DNA from: Henriciella aquimarina
Lineage (GTDB): Bacteria > Pseudomonadota > Alphaproteobacteria > Caulobacterales > Hyphomonadaceae
NCBI RefSeq assembly: GCF_002088975.1
Contig: NZ_NCST01000012.1
Coordinates: 1 to 64,000 of the forward strand
Length of the DNA: 64,000 nucleotides
Reading direction: 5' to 3'
Shown here: positions 17,754-27,245 of the stretch, one piece after another
How positions within the stretch are numbered: the first letter of the stretch is position 1
How the letters are laid out: the number at the start of each line of letters is the position of its first letter
Position numbers and translations under genes: made by a program
Notes under the pieces: model-generated
What the model was told of the DNA's origin: nothing
The model's database searches: none
Seen by the model: the letters and a program-made list of their open reading frames with translations, nothing else

Positions 17754-20700
17754 TCAGGCCCCGCCGGTCATGAAGCTGCGCACAGCATCGGCCGCCAGCG
17801 TGAACTGCGCGAAGTTCGCCTTCGAGGAAGACAGCGTGTTGAGCTGCTGGATCAGCGCCTTGCGCTCGGACTCGCGGCTGGCCAGCCAGGCCTGCGGATC
17901 GCCGGTGGCGAGCGCGTCGGCCGCTGCATCAGCCTGGTGGCGGCGCAAATCCTCGATCAGCCGGCGGGTCGCCAGCCGTTCCCAATAGGTGGCATCGTCA
18001 ATGCTGCGGCTGGCATCGGAGCGCAGGCGGTCGAGCCGGAGCGTTTCGCCGAGCTTGAGATAGATCGCCAGCGCCTCGTCGGCCGGCTGCTTGCTGCGTT
18101 CGGCCAGCGTCTGCAGATCCACGCCAATGGGCAAGAGCGGCATCAGGGCGGCCCGGTCGGCGAGCTTGCTGGCAATGCCGGACTGGGCGAGGCTCTCTGT
18201 GCGCTTGCGCAGCTGTGTGGCCTCGAAGCCGTTAAGGGCCTTGCCGAGCTGCTTGTCCAGCGTCTTGAAGGCCGGCTCGAAGCGTTTGACGGCTTCGCCG
18301 ACGGTCATGTCGCGCGACTGACGCAGCAGGGCTGCCGAGATATCCATCACCGCATCGGCGGCGAGCTGGTGAAGCGCCGTCTGCGTATGGGCCGGTGCCT
18401 TGTTGTCCATGGCATCGACGGCCTCGGTGAAGGCCGGCAGGTCCAGCAGGACACGCGCGGCCTCGAAAGCGCGGCAGATGTCGGCGTTCGAGGCATGCGT
18501 GCGCTCGTTCAGGCGCAGCAGCATCAGCGGCCCGCCGGCATCGATCAGCCGGTTGGCGAGCACCGTGGCAATGATTTCGCGCTTCAGGCGGTGGGCCTGC
18601 ATGGCGTCGTCATAAGTGTGCAGCTGCTCGGGGAAGTAGGCTTTCAGGGTCTCTGCGAACCACGGGTCATCAGGCACATCCGAGCCGACCAGATCGTCAA
18701 ACAGCGTGATTTTCGACCAGGCCATCAGCACGGCGAGCTCCGGCCGGGTGAGCCATTGTCCGGCGCCGGCGCGCTCCTGCATCTCCGAGCTGTGCGGCAG
18801 GCCCTCGACATCGCGATCAAGCACGCCGCGCTCTTCGAGATAGCTCATCAGCCGCTCATTGGCCTCATGATCGCGCTCGGCGGTGGAGACCGCGAGCGTC
18901 AGCGCGCCGGTCTGGCTGTAATTGTGTGCCAGGACATGCTCGGCAACCTCGTCCGTCATCGAGGCGAGTAGCGGGTTGCGATGGCCGTGCAGGAGGCTGC
19001 CCAGCCGGATCGCTTCCGAGCACAGGATCTTGATGTTCACCTCGTGGTCGGAGCTGTCGACGCCGGCGGAATTGTCGATGGCGTCGCTGTTGATGCGCCC
19101 GCCGCGCAGGGCGAATTCGATGCGCCCGGCCTGGGTCAGGCCGAGATTGGCGCCTTCGCCGACCACTTTCGCTCGCAGCGCCCGGCCATTCACGCGGATG
19201 GAGTCGTTGGCGCGGTCGCCGGCATCGCCCTGGGTTTCACCGGTGGCCTTCACATAAGTGCCGATGCCGCCGAACCAGAGCAGTTCGCAATCAGCCTTGA
19301 GCAGGGCATGGATCACTTCGTCGGGCGTCGCTGCGTCCTGGTTCAGGCCGGTTAGCTTCTTCATCGGGTCCGACAGCGGAATGGATTTCGCCGAGCGCTC
19401 GAAAATGCCGCCGCCTTTGGAAATCAGCGACTGGTCGTAATCCATCCAGGAGGAGCGCGGCAGCTCGAACATGCGCTGGCGTTCTTCCCAGAGGCGTTCG
19501 GGATCCTGCGGGTCCGGGTCGATGAAGATGTGCATGTGGTTGAAGGCGGCCACCAGCCGGATCTGCTTCGACAGCAGCATGCCGTTGCCGAACACGTCGC
19601 CCGACATGTCGCCGCAGCCGATGACGGTGAAGGGCTCGGTCTGGATGTCCTTGCCCATTTCGCGGAAGTGGCGCTTGACCGCTTCCCAGGCGCCGCGCGC
19701 GGTGATGCCCATCTTCTTGTGATCGTAGCCGGCCGAGCCGCCGGACGCGAAGGCGTCGCCCAGCCAGAAGCCATGCTCGAGGCTGATCTCGTTGGCGATG
19801 TCTGAGAAGGTGGCCGTGCCCTTGTCGGCCGCCACGACGAGATACGGGTCGTCGCCGTCCCAGATCACGGTGTTGTCCGGGTGGTGCACGGCCCCGTCGA
19901 CAAGGTTGTCGGTCAGGTCGAGCAGGGCGTTGATGAAGGTGCGGTAGGCCGAGATGCCGGCGTCGCGGGTCTCTTCGCGGGTGGCATTGGCCGGGATCTG
20001 TTTCGGGAAAAAGCCGCCCTTCGAGCCGACGGGCACAATGACCGCATTCTTGACCTGCTGGGCCTTCACCAGCCCCAGCACTTCGGTGCGGAAATCGTCC
20101 CGCCGGTCCGACCAGCGCAGCCCGCCGCGCGCGACGGCGCCGAACCGGCAGTGCACGCCCTCGACTTCCGGGCTCGCCATGAAGATTTCGCGATAGGGCT
20201 TCGGCGCGGGCAGGTCGGTGATCTGCTGGCTGGCGATCTTGAAGCTGATGAAGGGATAGGGCGAGCCGTCGGTCTGGCGCTGCCAGAAATTGGTGCGCTG
20301 GATCGCCATGATGAGCCGGGCGAGGCGGCGGATGACGCGGTCTTCGTCCAGCGAGGAGACTTCGTTGAGCCGGGTCTCGATTTGCCGCTGCTTGTCCTGG
20401 GCGGCGGCCTGGCGGGCCGAGGCGTCGGCCTCGGACGCCGGGTCGAACCGGATGGTGAACAGGTCGAGCAGGGCGCGCGTCAGATGCGGGTGGCGTTTCA
20501 GCGCCTCGATCTGCGTGCCGCGGGCCGGGTCGAGGCCGGTCTGGTGGCGGTAGGCACAGAGCGCCCGGCAGAGCGCGGCTTCGCGCCAGCTGGCGCCGAC
20601 GGAGAAGACGAGCCCGTTGAACCGGTCGTTTTCGGCGCGGCCCTGCCAGATGGCGACAAAAGCGTCCTCGAAGCGCGCGGCCGTTTCCTCAAGGTCGAGC

Positions 20701-22499
20701 GCTTCGCCGTCGGCGGTGCGCATCTTGAGGGCGTGGACCCAGTAGGTCTCCGGCCCGTTCTTAACGGGTTTTGGATCGGGCGCGACCGGGTAGCCGGTCT
20801 CGAAATCGACGAACAGGCCCATATTCTCGAAGACGGGCACACAGTCGGAAAGGGCGATGGAGCCGCTGCGCGAATAGATCTTGGCGCGCACCATGTCATC
20901 GCTGTCGCCGGGGTGGCGGTAGGCCCGCAGGCGGACCGGGCGGGCGACGGCCAAGCTGCTCATCGCCTCGACATCGACCAGCGCCTCTTCCGGCGAGAAC
21001 GCCTCGCGATAGGCGGCATTGAAGGCGCCCCGGAACCCGCTGGCGCGTTCGAAGTCTTCCTGCGGCTGGTTGGCCTCCATCAGCACCTGGCGGAAAGAAT
21101 CCTCCCAGGTGCGTGCAATCTCGGCAATGTCCTGTTCGAGCTGCTTCAGGTCCGGCTCGATGGTGCCGTCGCTCAGCTCGATCATCAGATAGACGCGGGC
21201 CAGCGGCGAGGCATCGAAGCGGGGCTGGAAGGAGATCAGCCGTCCCTTGAACACCTCGGTGATGTGATCGCTCATCCGCAAGCGGACGGAGGTGTCATAG
21301 GCCTCGCGCGGCACGAAAACGAGGATGGAGATGAAACGGTTGAAATCGTCGCGGCGCACGAACAGGCGCGTGCGCGGGCGCCCGACCAGATGCAGCGCCC
21401 CGCGGATCAGCGGGATGAGCGTCTCGGCATCGGCCTGCAGCAGCTCGTCGCGCGGCCAGGTCTCCAGGATATTGTTGAGCGCCTTGTGATTGTGGCTGCC
21501 TTCGATCGCGCCGGTCGCCTCCAGCACCTTTTCCACCCGGCGGCGGACCAGCGGCACTTCACGCACACTCTGATTATAGGCTTCGGCGGTGTAGAGGCCG
21601 AGGAAGCGGGTCTCCCCGGTGACGCGGCCCGTCTCGTCGAAATGCTTGATGCCGATATAGTCGCACAGCGAGCGGCGGTGGATCCGGCTCTTCAGGGTCG
21701 ATTTTGCGACGATGAGCGGGTTGGGTTCCGACAGGAAGGAGCCGATCTCCGGCGTCAGCATCAGCGGTTCGCTGCCGCGGTTGAGGACGTTGCGGTCCTC
21801 ATCGCGCAGAAGGCCGAGATTGGAGCCCTCGACCATGAGCGGCTCTTCCGGCAGCACGGTGCCGTCCGGCGCGGTCTCGAATTCATAGTCGCGCACGCCG
21901 AGGAAGACGAAATGTTCGTCGACCAGCCAGTTCAGGAAGGCGACCACTTCGGCGCGCGTGTCGGCGTCGCACTGGTTGGAGGCCTCGACGCGGGCAATCG
22001 CCTCCTGCATGCGCGCCTGCATGCCCTCGAAATCCTGCACAGCCATGGAGACGTCACGCATCGTGGCGTCGGCCTCTTCCTTGAGCAGGCGGCATTCCTG
22101 CGCATTCAGAGCCGGGATATGCAGCTGGATCAGGGAGAGCTTGACCCCGCGGTCGGTCTCCAGGATCGGGTGGAAAAGCGCGCGGACCTCGAAGCCGAAT
22201 TCGGCACACAGGCCGAGCAGGGAGTCCACGAGGAAGGGCTTGTCGACGCTGATGCTTTCGAGAATGCAGGTGCCGAGCGGCTGGCCGTCCGCGCCCTTTG
22301 CATCCTGCACGCGCGTGATCGACTCGCCGCCGGAAAAGCTCTCCGCGAATTCGGCAATCGAATCGGCCAGCGCATCGACGTCCGCCGAACTGAGACTGGT
22401 CAGATTCTCTTCTTCGGCGTTCTCGTGGAAGCTGCTGTAGATATCGTCAAGCCGCAGGGCGCCCGCGGGCTTTTCAGGGCTTGGGGCATGATCCGGCAT
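17754..22499 (-). CDS. NAD-specific glutamate dehydrogenase, large (180-kDa class)
   Basis: At 1581 residues this is the large single-subunit-type L-GDH180 found in many proteobacteria and actinobacteria. It converts glutamate to 2-oxoglutarate and ammonium with NAD+, usually in the catabolic direction. The catalytic core is central (RGGLRWSDRRDDFRTEVLGL, KGGFFPKQ, GGSAGYDHKKMGITARGAWE, GCGDMSGDVFGNGML). It is flanked by a long N-terminal region with ACT-like segments and a long C-terminal helical region. The ATG at 22499 follows AGGA. It is monocistronic by spacing. It may link amino-acid use, and perhaps peptides released by the neighbouring aminopeptidase, to the TCA cycle. Confidence 0.97.
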   Translation of the reverse strand: MPDHAPSPEKPAGALRLDDIYSSFHENAEEENLTSLSSADVDALADSIAEFAESFSGGESITRVQDAKGADGQPLGTCILESISVDKPFLVDSLLGLCAEFGFEVRALFHPILETDRGVKLSLIQLHIPALNAQECRLLKEEADATMRDVSMAVQDFEGMQARMQEAIARVEASNQCDADTRAEVVAFLNWLVDEHFVFLGVRDYEFETAPDGTVLPEEPLMVEGSNLGLLRDEDRNVLNRGSEPLMLTPEIGSFLSEPNPLIVAKSTLKSRIHRRSLCDYIGIKHFDETGRVTGETRFLGLYTAEAYNQSVREVPLVRRRVEKVLEATGAIEGSHNHKALNNILETWPRDELLQADAETLIPLIRGALHLVGRPRTRLFVRRDDFNRFISILVFVPREAYDTSVRLRMSDHITEVFKGRLISFQPRFDASPLARVYLMIELSDGTIEPDLKQLEQDIAEIARTWEDSFRQVLMEANQPQEDFERASGFRGAFNAAYREAFSPEEALVDVEAMSSLAVARPVRLRAYRHPGDSDDMVRAKIYSRSGSIALSDCVPVFENMGLFVDFETGYPVAPDPKPVKNGPETYWVHALKMRTADGEALDLEETAARFEDAFVAIWQGRAENDRFNGLVFSVGASWREAALCRALCAYRHQTGLDPARGTQIEALKRHPHLTRALLDLFTIRFDPASEADASARQAAAQDKQRQIETRLNEVSSLDEDRVIRRLARLIMAIQRTNFWQRQTDGSPYPFISFKIASQQITDLPAPKPYREIFMASPEVEGVHCRFGAVARGGLRWSDRRDDFRTEVLGLVKAQQVKNAVIVPVGSKGGFFPKQIPANATREETRDAGISAYRTFINALLDLTDNLVDGAVHHPDNTVIWDGDDPYLVVAADKGTATFSDIANEISLEHGFWLGDAFASGGSAGYDHKKMGITARGAWEAVKRHFREMGKDIQTEPFTVIGCGDMSGDVFGNGMLLSKQIRLVAAFNHMHIFIDPDPQDPERLWEERQRMFELPRSSWMDYDQSLISKGGGIFERSAKSIPLSDPMKKLTGLNQDAATPDEVIHALLKADCELLWFGGIGTYVKATGETQGDAGDRANDSIRVNGRALRAKVVGEGANLGLTQAGRIEFALRGGRINSDAIDNSAGVDSSDHEVNIKILCSEAIRLGSLLHGHRNPLLASMTDEVAEHVLAHNYSQTGALTLAVSTAERDHEANERLMSYLEERGVLDRDVEGLPHSSEMQERAGAGQWLTRPELAVLMAWSKITLFDDLVGSDVPDDPWFAETLKAYFPEQLHTYDDAMQAHRLKREIIATVLANRLIDAGGPLMLLRLNERTHASNADICRAFEAARVLLDLPAFTEAVDAMDNKAPAHTQTALHQLAADAVMDISAALLRQSRDMTVGEAVKRFEPAFKTLDKQLGKALNGFEATQLRKRTESLAQSGIASKLADRAALMPLLPIGVDLQTLAERSKQPADEALAIYLKLGETLRLDRLRSDASRSIDDATYWERLATRRLIEDLRRHQADAAADALATGDPQAWLASRESERKALIQQLNTLSSSKANFAQFTLAADAVRSFMTGGA

Positions 22500-22540
22500 A
22501 GGAGGGTCCTAAAGCTCAGTGAACGACAGCGGTCTAGCTC

Positions 22541-22592
22541 GACAAAAATTGCCGGGCAATCACCCTTCGCATTGTGCATATGCGAAGGGTGA
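22541..22592 (-). terminator. Double-hairpin terminator of the aminopeptidase gene
   Basis: Downstream of the stop at 22605 on the minus strand comes a 13-bp perfect stem (22580-22592 with 22560-22572, loop 7). A short second stem follows (22549-22559), then five T (22547-22543). Confidence 0.75.
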
Positions 22593-22604
22593 CCTTGGGT
22601 CAGC

Positions 22605-25322
22605 TTATTCGCGTTCGCCGAGCGTTTCGACCAGCTCGCCGGTTTTTTCTTCGCGGAAGGCCGCGCAGAGATTGCCGCGCTCCTCGGCCTGGGCCAGCGA
22701 GCGCTCATAGCCCGGGATCAGATCGCCCTTGGAGACGAAGAAATCCTTCGCTTCGGCCACCTTTTCGGCGGTGCAGAAGGCGCCCACGGCGCCCGCTGTC
22801 TGCGGCTTGCGGATTTCCGGGGTGCGGGCGATGACATTGTCGAAGCTCGTCTTGTAGATCTCCCAGGCGGTGTCCTGGTTGGCTTCGTTGTCGAGCGCCG
22901 ACTGCATGACCGACCAGGTCTCCTGGCCCTGCCAGTCGCTGCCCTGCATTTCCTTCATCAGGTCGGCCATTTCGCCTTCACCGGCATTGGCCACCAGGGT
23001 CTGCAGGATGACGCGGCGCTCATACTGGTTGTCATTGTTGCGGGCATAGTCGAGGGCGGCTTCGTAGAAGTCGCGCCCGCCGAGCTTGGCGCCGTATTTG
23101 ATGGCCGGGCGGATCGTGTCGGCATCGACGGCCGAGGGGGCCGGCTCGCCTTCGACCCCGACAAAGGCGGCGGCCCGGTCGGCCAGCGCCTGGCGCTCGT
23201 CCGGCATCTCGCCGATGTCCAGCAGGCCGGAATAGAGCTTGGTCAGCAGGAGCTGCTCGCCCTGGGACAGGTCGCCCTCGCGTGCCTTGAGGGCATCATA
23301 GACCGGGCCATAAGTCTCCTGCGCCCACTGGCTCATCAGGTCCTTTTCCTCGTCCGGCAGGGCGTGGAAATAGCCGGCTGCGGTGGTGATGGATTGCGAG
23401 GCGACATCCCATTCCGCCGTGGCCGAAGCTTCGAGCGCATCAAGCACGGCGCCCGCCGGGGCGTCGCCAGCCCGGAAGGCGGCTGCGATGCTGTCGATGA
23501 AGGCCAGCTGCTGGCCGGAGCTCAGGGCTTCGAAATTATCGGTGAGCGCGGCCCAGTTCTCATCCGACAGGGAGAAGCGCCAATAGCCGCCGGTGGCGTT
23601 CGGCATCACCCAGTCGGCGCACTGGCCGTCCAGCGGGATCTCGGTCGTCTTGCCGGTGAGCATCTGGCGCTCGGTGACATCGCCGGAGGCGCCGCTGATG
23701 CGGATGGAGAGCGGCACCTGCCAGCTCGCACCGTCGGCATCAATCTCGGAGCCGAGCGGGGCATAGCGATGCTGGGTGATGCGCACGAGGCCGGCATCGG
23801 GCGCCTCGCATTCGGTCTCGACCTCGAGATACGGGATGCCCGGCTGGAAGATGAAGGAGCGGAAGCTTTCGACCACGGCCTGGTCGCCGCTACCATCGGC
23901 CACCGACTGCATGAAATCGTCGACGTCTGCAGCGTCGTCCTCATAGCGCTTCATGTGCAGGCGGATGCCTTCGCGGAAGCCCTCCTTGCCGAGATAGGAC
24001 TCGAACATGGAGAGGATGTGCCCGCCCTTGCGGTAGGTGATGCTGTCAAAGGCATCATTGATGTCGGCATTGCTCTCGATCGGATTGCGCACCTGGCGGG
24101 CATTCCTCAGGCTGTCCTCGCTCATGGCGCTGATGCCGGCGCGTTGGGCGGCGCGGTCATAGCCCTGATCGGGATAGATCTCGTCCATCGTCTTGTAGCT
24201 CATCCAGGTGGCGAACGCCTCGTTCAGCCAGATGTCGTTCCACCAGGCCGGGGTGACGAGATTGCCGAACCACTGGTGCGCCAGTTCGTGGGCATGGGTC
24301 GTCAGCACGCCGCGGCGCCGGTCGAGCGGGGTGCGCTCATTAATCAGAAGCGCGCTCTCGCGGTAGATGATCGCGCCGGCATTCTCCATCGCGCCATAGG
24401 CAAAATCCGGCACGGCGATGATGTCGAGCTTGGCGTAGGGGTAGGGATAGTTGAAGTAGGATTCCTGCGAGGTGACCATCTCGTCGGTCGCGTCCATCGC
24501 GGTCTTCAGCTGGTCGCCCTTGCCGGCGGGGGCGAAGCCGCGGAACGGGATCGGCGTCGCGCGCAGCGTGTTCGCCGGAATGGCCGTGCCCTCGCGCATG
24601 TCATACGGGCCGACGGCCAGCGCGACGAGATAGGACTGGATCGCCCGCGTCGGCGCGAAGCTGTGCTTCACCATGCCATTGTCGAGCTGGCTGGTGCCGG
24701 TCAGCGGCGCATTGGCGATGACCTGATTGCCCTGCGGGGCGGTCACCGTCAGCGTCCAGGGCGTCTTGAAGCGCGGCTCGTCGAAGGAGGGCATCATGCG
24801 GCGCGCATCAATCGGCTCCATCTGCGTGGCGAGATAGGGGCGGCCCTTCTGTGTCGCCTTGTAGAGACCGGCGAGCCCGGTGTTGTAGGGCGCGCTGTAC
24901 TCGATGACGAGCGTGGCATTACCAGCGGGCACCGGCTCCTCGAAGTCGATCTTGGAGACGCCGCCATCGGCGAGGCCACCCTCGAAGGTGCCGGCGATCT
25001 CGGTGCCGTCCTCAAGCCGGGCAAAGGCGCGCTCGATCGTCTGGTCGAGCGAGTGCAGCCAGATCCGGGCATGCGGCTTGTTCAGGCGCAGGCCGATCTC
25101 GACGGTGCCGGTAAAGCTGTCCTTGGCCGGGTCGGTGACGAGATTGAGCGTATAGGCTGTTGGCTGGACCGTCTCCGGCAGCTGGCCGGCCGGCGGCGTT
25201 TCGAGCTTCACAGGGTCGACCGTTTCCTGGCCGGTCTCTGTGTCGCCGGGGCCACAGGCTGCAAGCAGGGCCAGTCCGGCTGCACCGGCAAGGATGGTCG
25301 TTTTGAACCTGTTAAGCGTCAT
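22605..25322 (-). CDS. M1 family zinc metallo-aminopeptidase, lipoprotein
   Basis: The open frame extends antisense through other genes to 26789. The true start is the ATG at 25322, preceded by CAGGAG and opening a lipoprotein signal (MTLNRFKTTILAGAAGLALLAAC). The 905-residue enzyme shows the M1 exopeptidase motif GAMENAG (about residue 312). The zinc site HELAHQW with the distal Glu in NEAF lies about 340-365. A C-terminal ERAP1-like helical domain follows. It removes N-terminal amino acids from peptides, here in the periplasm or at the cell surface because of the lipid anchor. The terminator at 22541-22592 follows. Confidence 0.95.
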   Translation of the reverse strand: MTLNRFKTTILAGAAGLALLAACGPGDTETGQETVDPVKLETPPAGQLPETVQPTAYTLNLVTDPAKDSFTGTVEIGLRLNKPHARIWLHSLDQTIERAFARLEDGTEIAGTFEGGLADGGVSKIDFEEPVPAGNATLVIEYSAPYNTGLAGLYKATQKGRPYLATQMEPIDARRMMPSFDEPRFKTPWTLTVTAPQGNQVIANAPLTGTSQLDNGMVKHSFAPTRAIQSYLVALAVGPYDMREGTAIPANTLRATPIPFRGFAPAGKGDQLKTAMDATDEMVTSQESYFNYPYPYAKLDIIAVPDFAYGAMENAGAIIYRESALLINERTPLDRRRGVLTTHAHELAHQWFGNLVTPAWWNDIWLNEAFATWMSYKTMDEIYPDQGYDRAAQRAGISAMSEDSLRNARQVRNPIESNADINDAFDSITYRKGGHILSMFESYLGKEGFREGIRLHMKRYEDDAADVDDFMQSVADGSGDQAVVESFRSFIFQPGIPYLEVETECEAPDAGLVRITQHRYAPLGSEIDADGASWQVPLSIRISGASGDVTERQMLTGKTTEIPLDGQCADWVMPNATGGYWRFSLSDENWAALTDNFEALSSGQQLAFIDSIAAAFRAGDAPAGAVLDALEASATAEWDVASQSITTAAGYFHALPDEEKDLMSQWAQETYGPVYDALKAREGDLSQGEQLLLTKLYSGLLDIGEMPDERQALADRAAAFVGVEGEPAPSAVDADTIRPAIKYGAKLGGRDFYEAALDYARNNDNQYERRVILQTLVANAGEGEMADLMKEMQGSDWQGQETWSVMQSALDNEANQDTAWEIYKTSFDNVIARTPEIRKPQTAGAVGAFCTAEKVAEAKDFFVSKGDLIPGYERSLAQAEERGNLCAAFREEKTGELVETLGERE

Positions 25323-25439
25323 GACGGATTCTCCTGAAGACTGATTGCGGCCTGATGAAGCATGGATCACCAAGCTGCGCAAAATCCTTTTGCTGGTGGC
25401 CTCGTCAAGGGGGTAAACTAGCCTTATGAGTGAAGCGAT

Positions 25440-26114
25440 ATGAAACGGCTCTGGCAATGGCCTATAGACCCCCTGGCGCGAACCGTGCGTCTGATGCTCG
25501 GCGAAAAACGCTGTAGTGCCGAGCTGATCCTGGCGCTGCCATGGGCGCAGCCGGAGGTGCTGGCCGACATGGCGCCGGGCGCACGGGCGCCGGTCCTGAT
25601 CGATACCGAGGCGGAAGAAAAAGTCACCGCTATCGGCACGCATGCCATCTGCGAATATCTCGAAACCGCGCATCCCACCCCGCGGCTCCTGCCCTTCGTC
25701 GCGAATGAGCGCGCCGAGGCCCGCCGCCTGTGGCGCTGGAGCGAGGACAGCTTCGCCGAAGTGAATGCGCTCTTGCTCACCGAGCGGGTCAATCAGTGGG
25801 TCCGCCGCGTGCGCCAGCCTGATAGCGAGGCGCTGCGCAAGGGCGTGCACGCGCTGAAATCCAAGATGACCTTCCTCAACGGGCTGGCCGAGATGCGGCC
25901 CTATATGGCCGGGCGCAGCCTGACGCTTGCCGACCTGTCGGTCGCCGCCCATCTCTCGGCGTGTGACTATTTCGGCGACGTGCCCTGGGACCTGACGCCG
26001 GACCTGAAGGACTGGTATGCCCGGATCAAGTCGCGGCCCAGCTTTCGGCCGCTGTTGGCCGACAAGGTCGAGGGGACGCGGCCGGCAAGACATTACGCTG
26101 ACCTGGATTTCTGA
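25440..26114 (+). CDS. Glutathione S-transferase-fold protein, possible FzlA
   Basis: This 224-residue protein has a thioredoxin-like N-domain (RTVRLMLGEKRCSAELILAL, then ARAPVLID and the SNAIL-like TAIGTHAICEYLE) and an all-helical C-domain (SLTLADLSVAAHLSACDYFG). In Caulobacter a GST-fold protein, FzlA, binds FtsZ and controls constriction. Alphaproteobacterial fzlA genes often adjoin queG, as here, where queG begins immediately after this stop, and a transglycosylase gene for cell-wall synthesis follows. The FzlA identity is inference; an ordinary GST remains possible. No strong ribosome site precedes the ATG. Confidence 0.75.
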   Translation: MKRLWQWPIDPLARTVRLMLGEKRCSAELILALPWAQPEVLADMAPGARAPVLIDTEAEEKVTAIGTHAICEYLETAHPTPRLLPFVANERAEARRLWRWSEDSFAEVNALLLTERVNQWVRRVRQPDSEALRKGVHALKSKMTFLNGLAEMRPYMAGRSLTLADLSVAAHLSACDYFGDVPWDLTPDLKDWYARIKSRPSFRPLLADKVEGTRPARHYADLDF

Positions 26115-27245
26115 ATGACCGCTCCAGCCGAGACGCTCGAGACCCGCCTGAAGGAGATGGCGGCGCGGCTCGGCTTTGCCGATTGCCGCATCTGCCGGGC
26201 CGATGAGCCCTGGCAGGCGGGCGAGCGTCTGGAAGCCTTTGTTGTCAATGGCCGGCATGGCGAGATGGCCTGGATGGAAACCACGCTGGCGCGGCGGAAG
26301 GCACCGACCGCGATGTGGCCGGAGGCGAAATCGGCGGTGATGCTGGCGATGAATTACGGGCCGGAGACCGACCCGCTGCTGAACCTCGAGCAGACCCGTC
26401 ACGGCAATATCTCGGTCTATGCGCGCGGGGCCGATTATCACGACCTTATCAAGAAGAAGCTGAAGCAGCTCGCCCGCGACTTCGCGGAGGTTTCCGGCTC
26501 GGAAGTGAAGGTCTTCGTCGATACCGCCCCACTGATGGAAAAGCCGCTGGCGGAGAAGGCTGGGCTCGGCTGGCAGGGCAAGCACACCAATCTCGTCAGC
26601 CGCGAGCATGGCAGCTGGCTCTTCCTCGGTGCGGTCCTCACGGCGGCAGACCTCACGCCCGATGAGGCGGAGGCCGATCATTGCGGCTCCTGCCGAGCCT
26701 GTCTCGATATCTGCCCGACCAATGCCTTTCCGTCGGCCTATGAGCTCGATGCCCGGCGCTGCATTTCCTACCTCACCATCGAGCATCACGGGCCGATCCC
26801 GGCGGAATTCCGCGCGCCGATGGGCAACCGCATCTATGGCTGCGACGATTGCCTCGCCATCTGCCCGTGGAACAAGTTCGCCGAAGCCTCTGCCGAGCAG
26901 AAGCTCTGGGCGCGCGCCGAGCTGAAACTACCGGAGCTGGAAGAGCTGGCCGCGCTGGACGATGCCACCTTCCGGGAGGTGTTCGCCGGTTCCCCGGTCA
27001 AGCGCACCGGGCGGAACCGGATCATGCGCAATGTGCTTATAGCGATAGGCAACAGCGCGGCGCCCGATCTGGTCGAGGGCTCTGTCCTCCCGCATCTGGA
27101 CGATGAAGACCCGGTTGTGCGCGGGGCGGCTGTCTGGGCGCTCTCGCGCCTTGATCTGGCCCGCTTTGAGGCCGAGAAGGACCGGCGATCCGCCAGCGAG
27201 ACAGATGAGGGGGTAAAGGCCGAATGGGCGCTGAAACCAGACTAG
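26115..27245 (+). CDS. queG: Epoxyqueuosine reductase
   Basis: QueG reduces epoxyqueuosine to queuosine in the wobble position of GUN tRNAs, using cobalamin and two 4Fe-4S clusters. The 376 residues contain both cluster motifs, CGSCRACLDICPTNAF near 190 and CDDCLAICPWNKF near 243, plus the HEAT-like C-terminal repeat (EDPVVRGAAVWALSRL). The ATG follows directly on the stop of the GST-fold gene, and the end overlaps mtgA by 22 bases, so the three form one operon. The B12 requirement is shared with MetH in this window. Confidence 0.96.
   Translation: MTAPAETLETRLKEMAARLGFADCRICRADEPWQAGERLEAFVVNGRHGEMAWMETTLARRKAPTAMWPEAKSAVMLAMNYGPETDPLLNLEQTRHGNISVYARGADYHDLIKKKLKQLARDFAEVSGSEVKVFVDTAPLMEKPLAEKAGLGWQGKHTNLVSREHGSWLFLGAVLTAADLTPDEAEADHCGSCRACLDICPTNAFPSAYELDARRCISYLTIEHHGPIPAEFRAPMGNRIYGCDDCLAICPWNKFAEASAEQKLWARAELKLPELEELAALDDATFREVFAGSPVKRTGRNRIMRNVLIAIGNSAAPDLVEGSVLPHLDDEDPVVRGAAVWALSRLDLARFEAEKDRRSASETDEGVKAEWALKPD

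Noticed and set aside
19881-22592. 903-residue open frame on the plus strand
   Set aside because: Exactly antisense to the glutamate dehydrogenase; Arg/Gly/Ala/His-rich composition without domains, a product of GC-rich codon use in the real gene.
25323-26789. Upstream extension of the aminopeptidase frame to 1394 residues
   Set aside because: The extra part is antisense to the GST-fold gene and queG; a lipoprotein signal with a good ribosome site starts at 25322.
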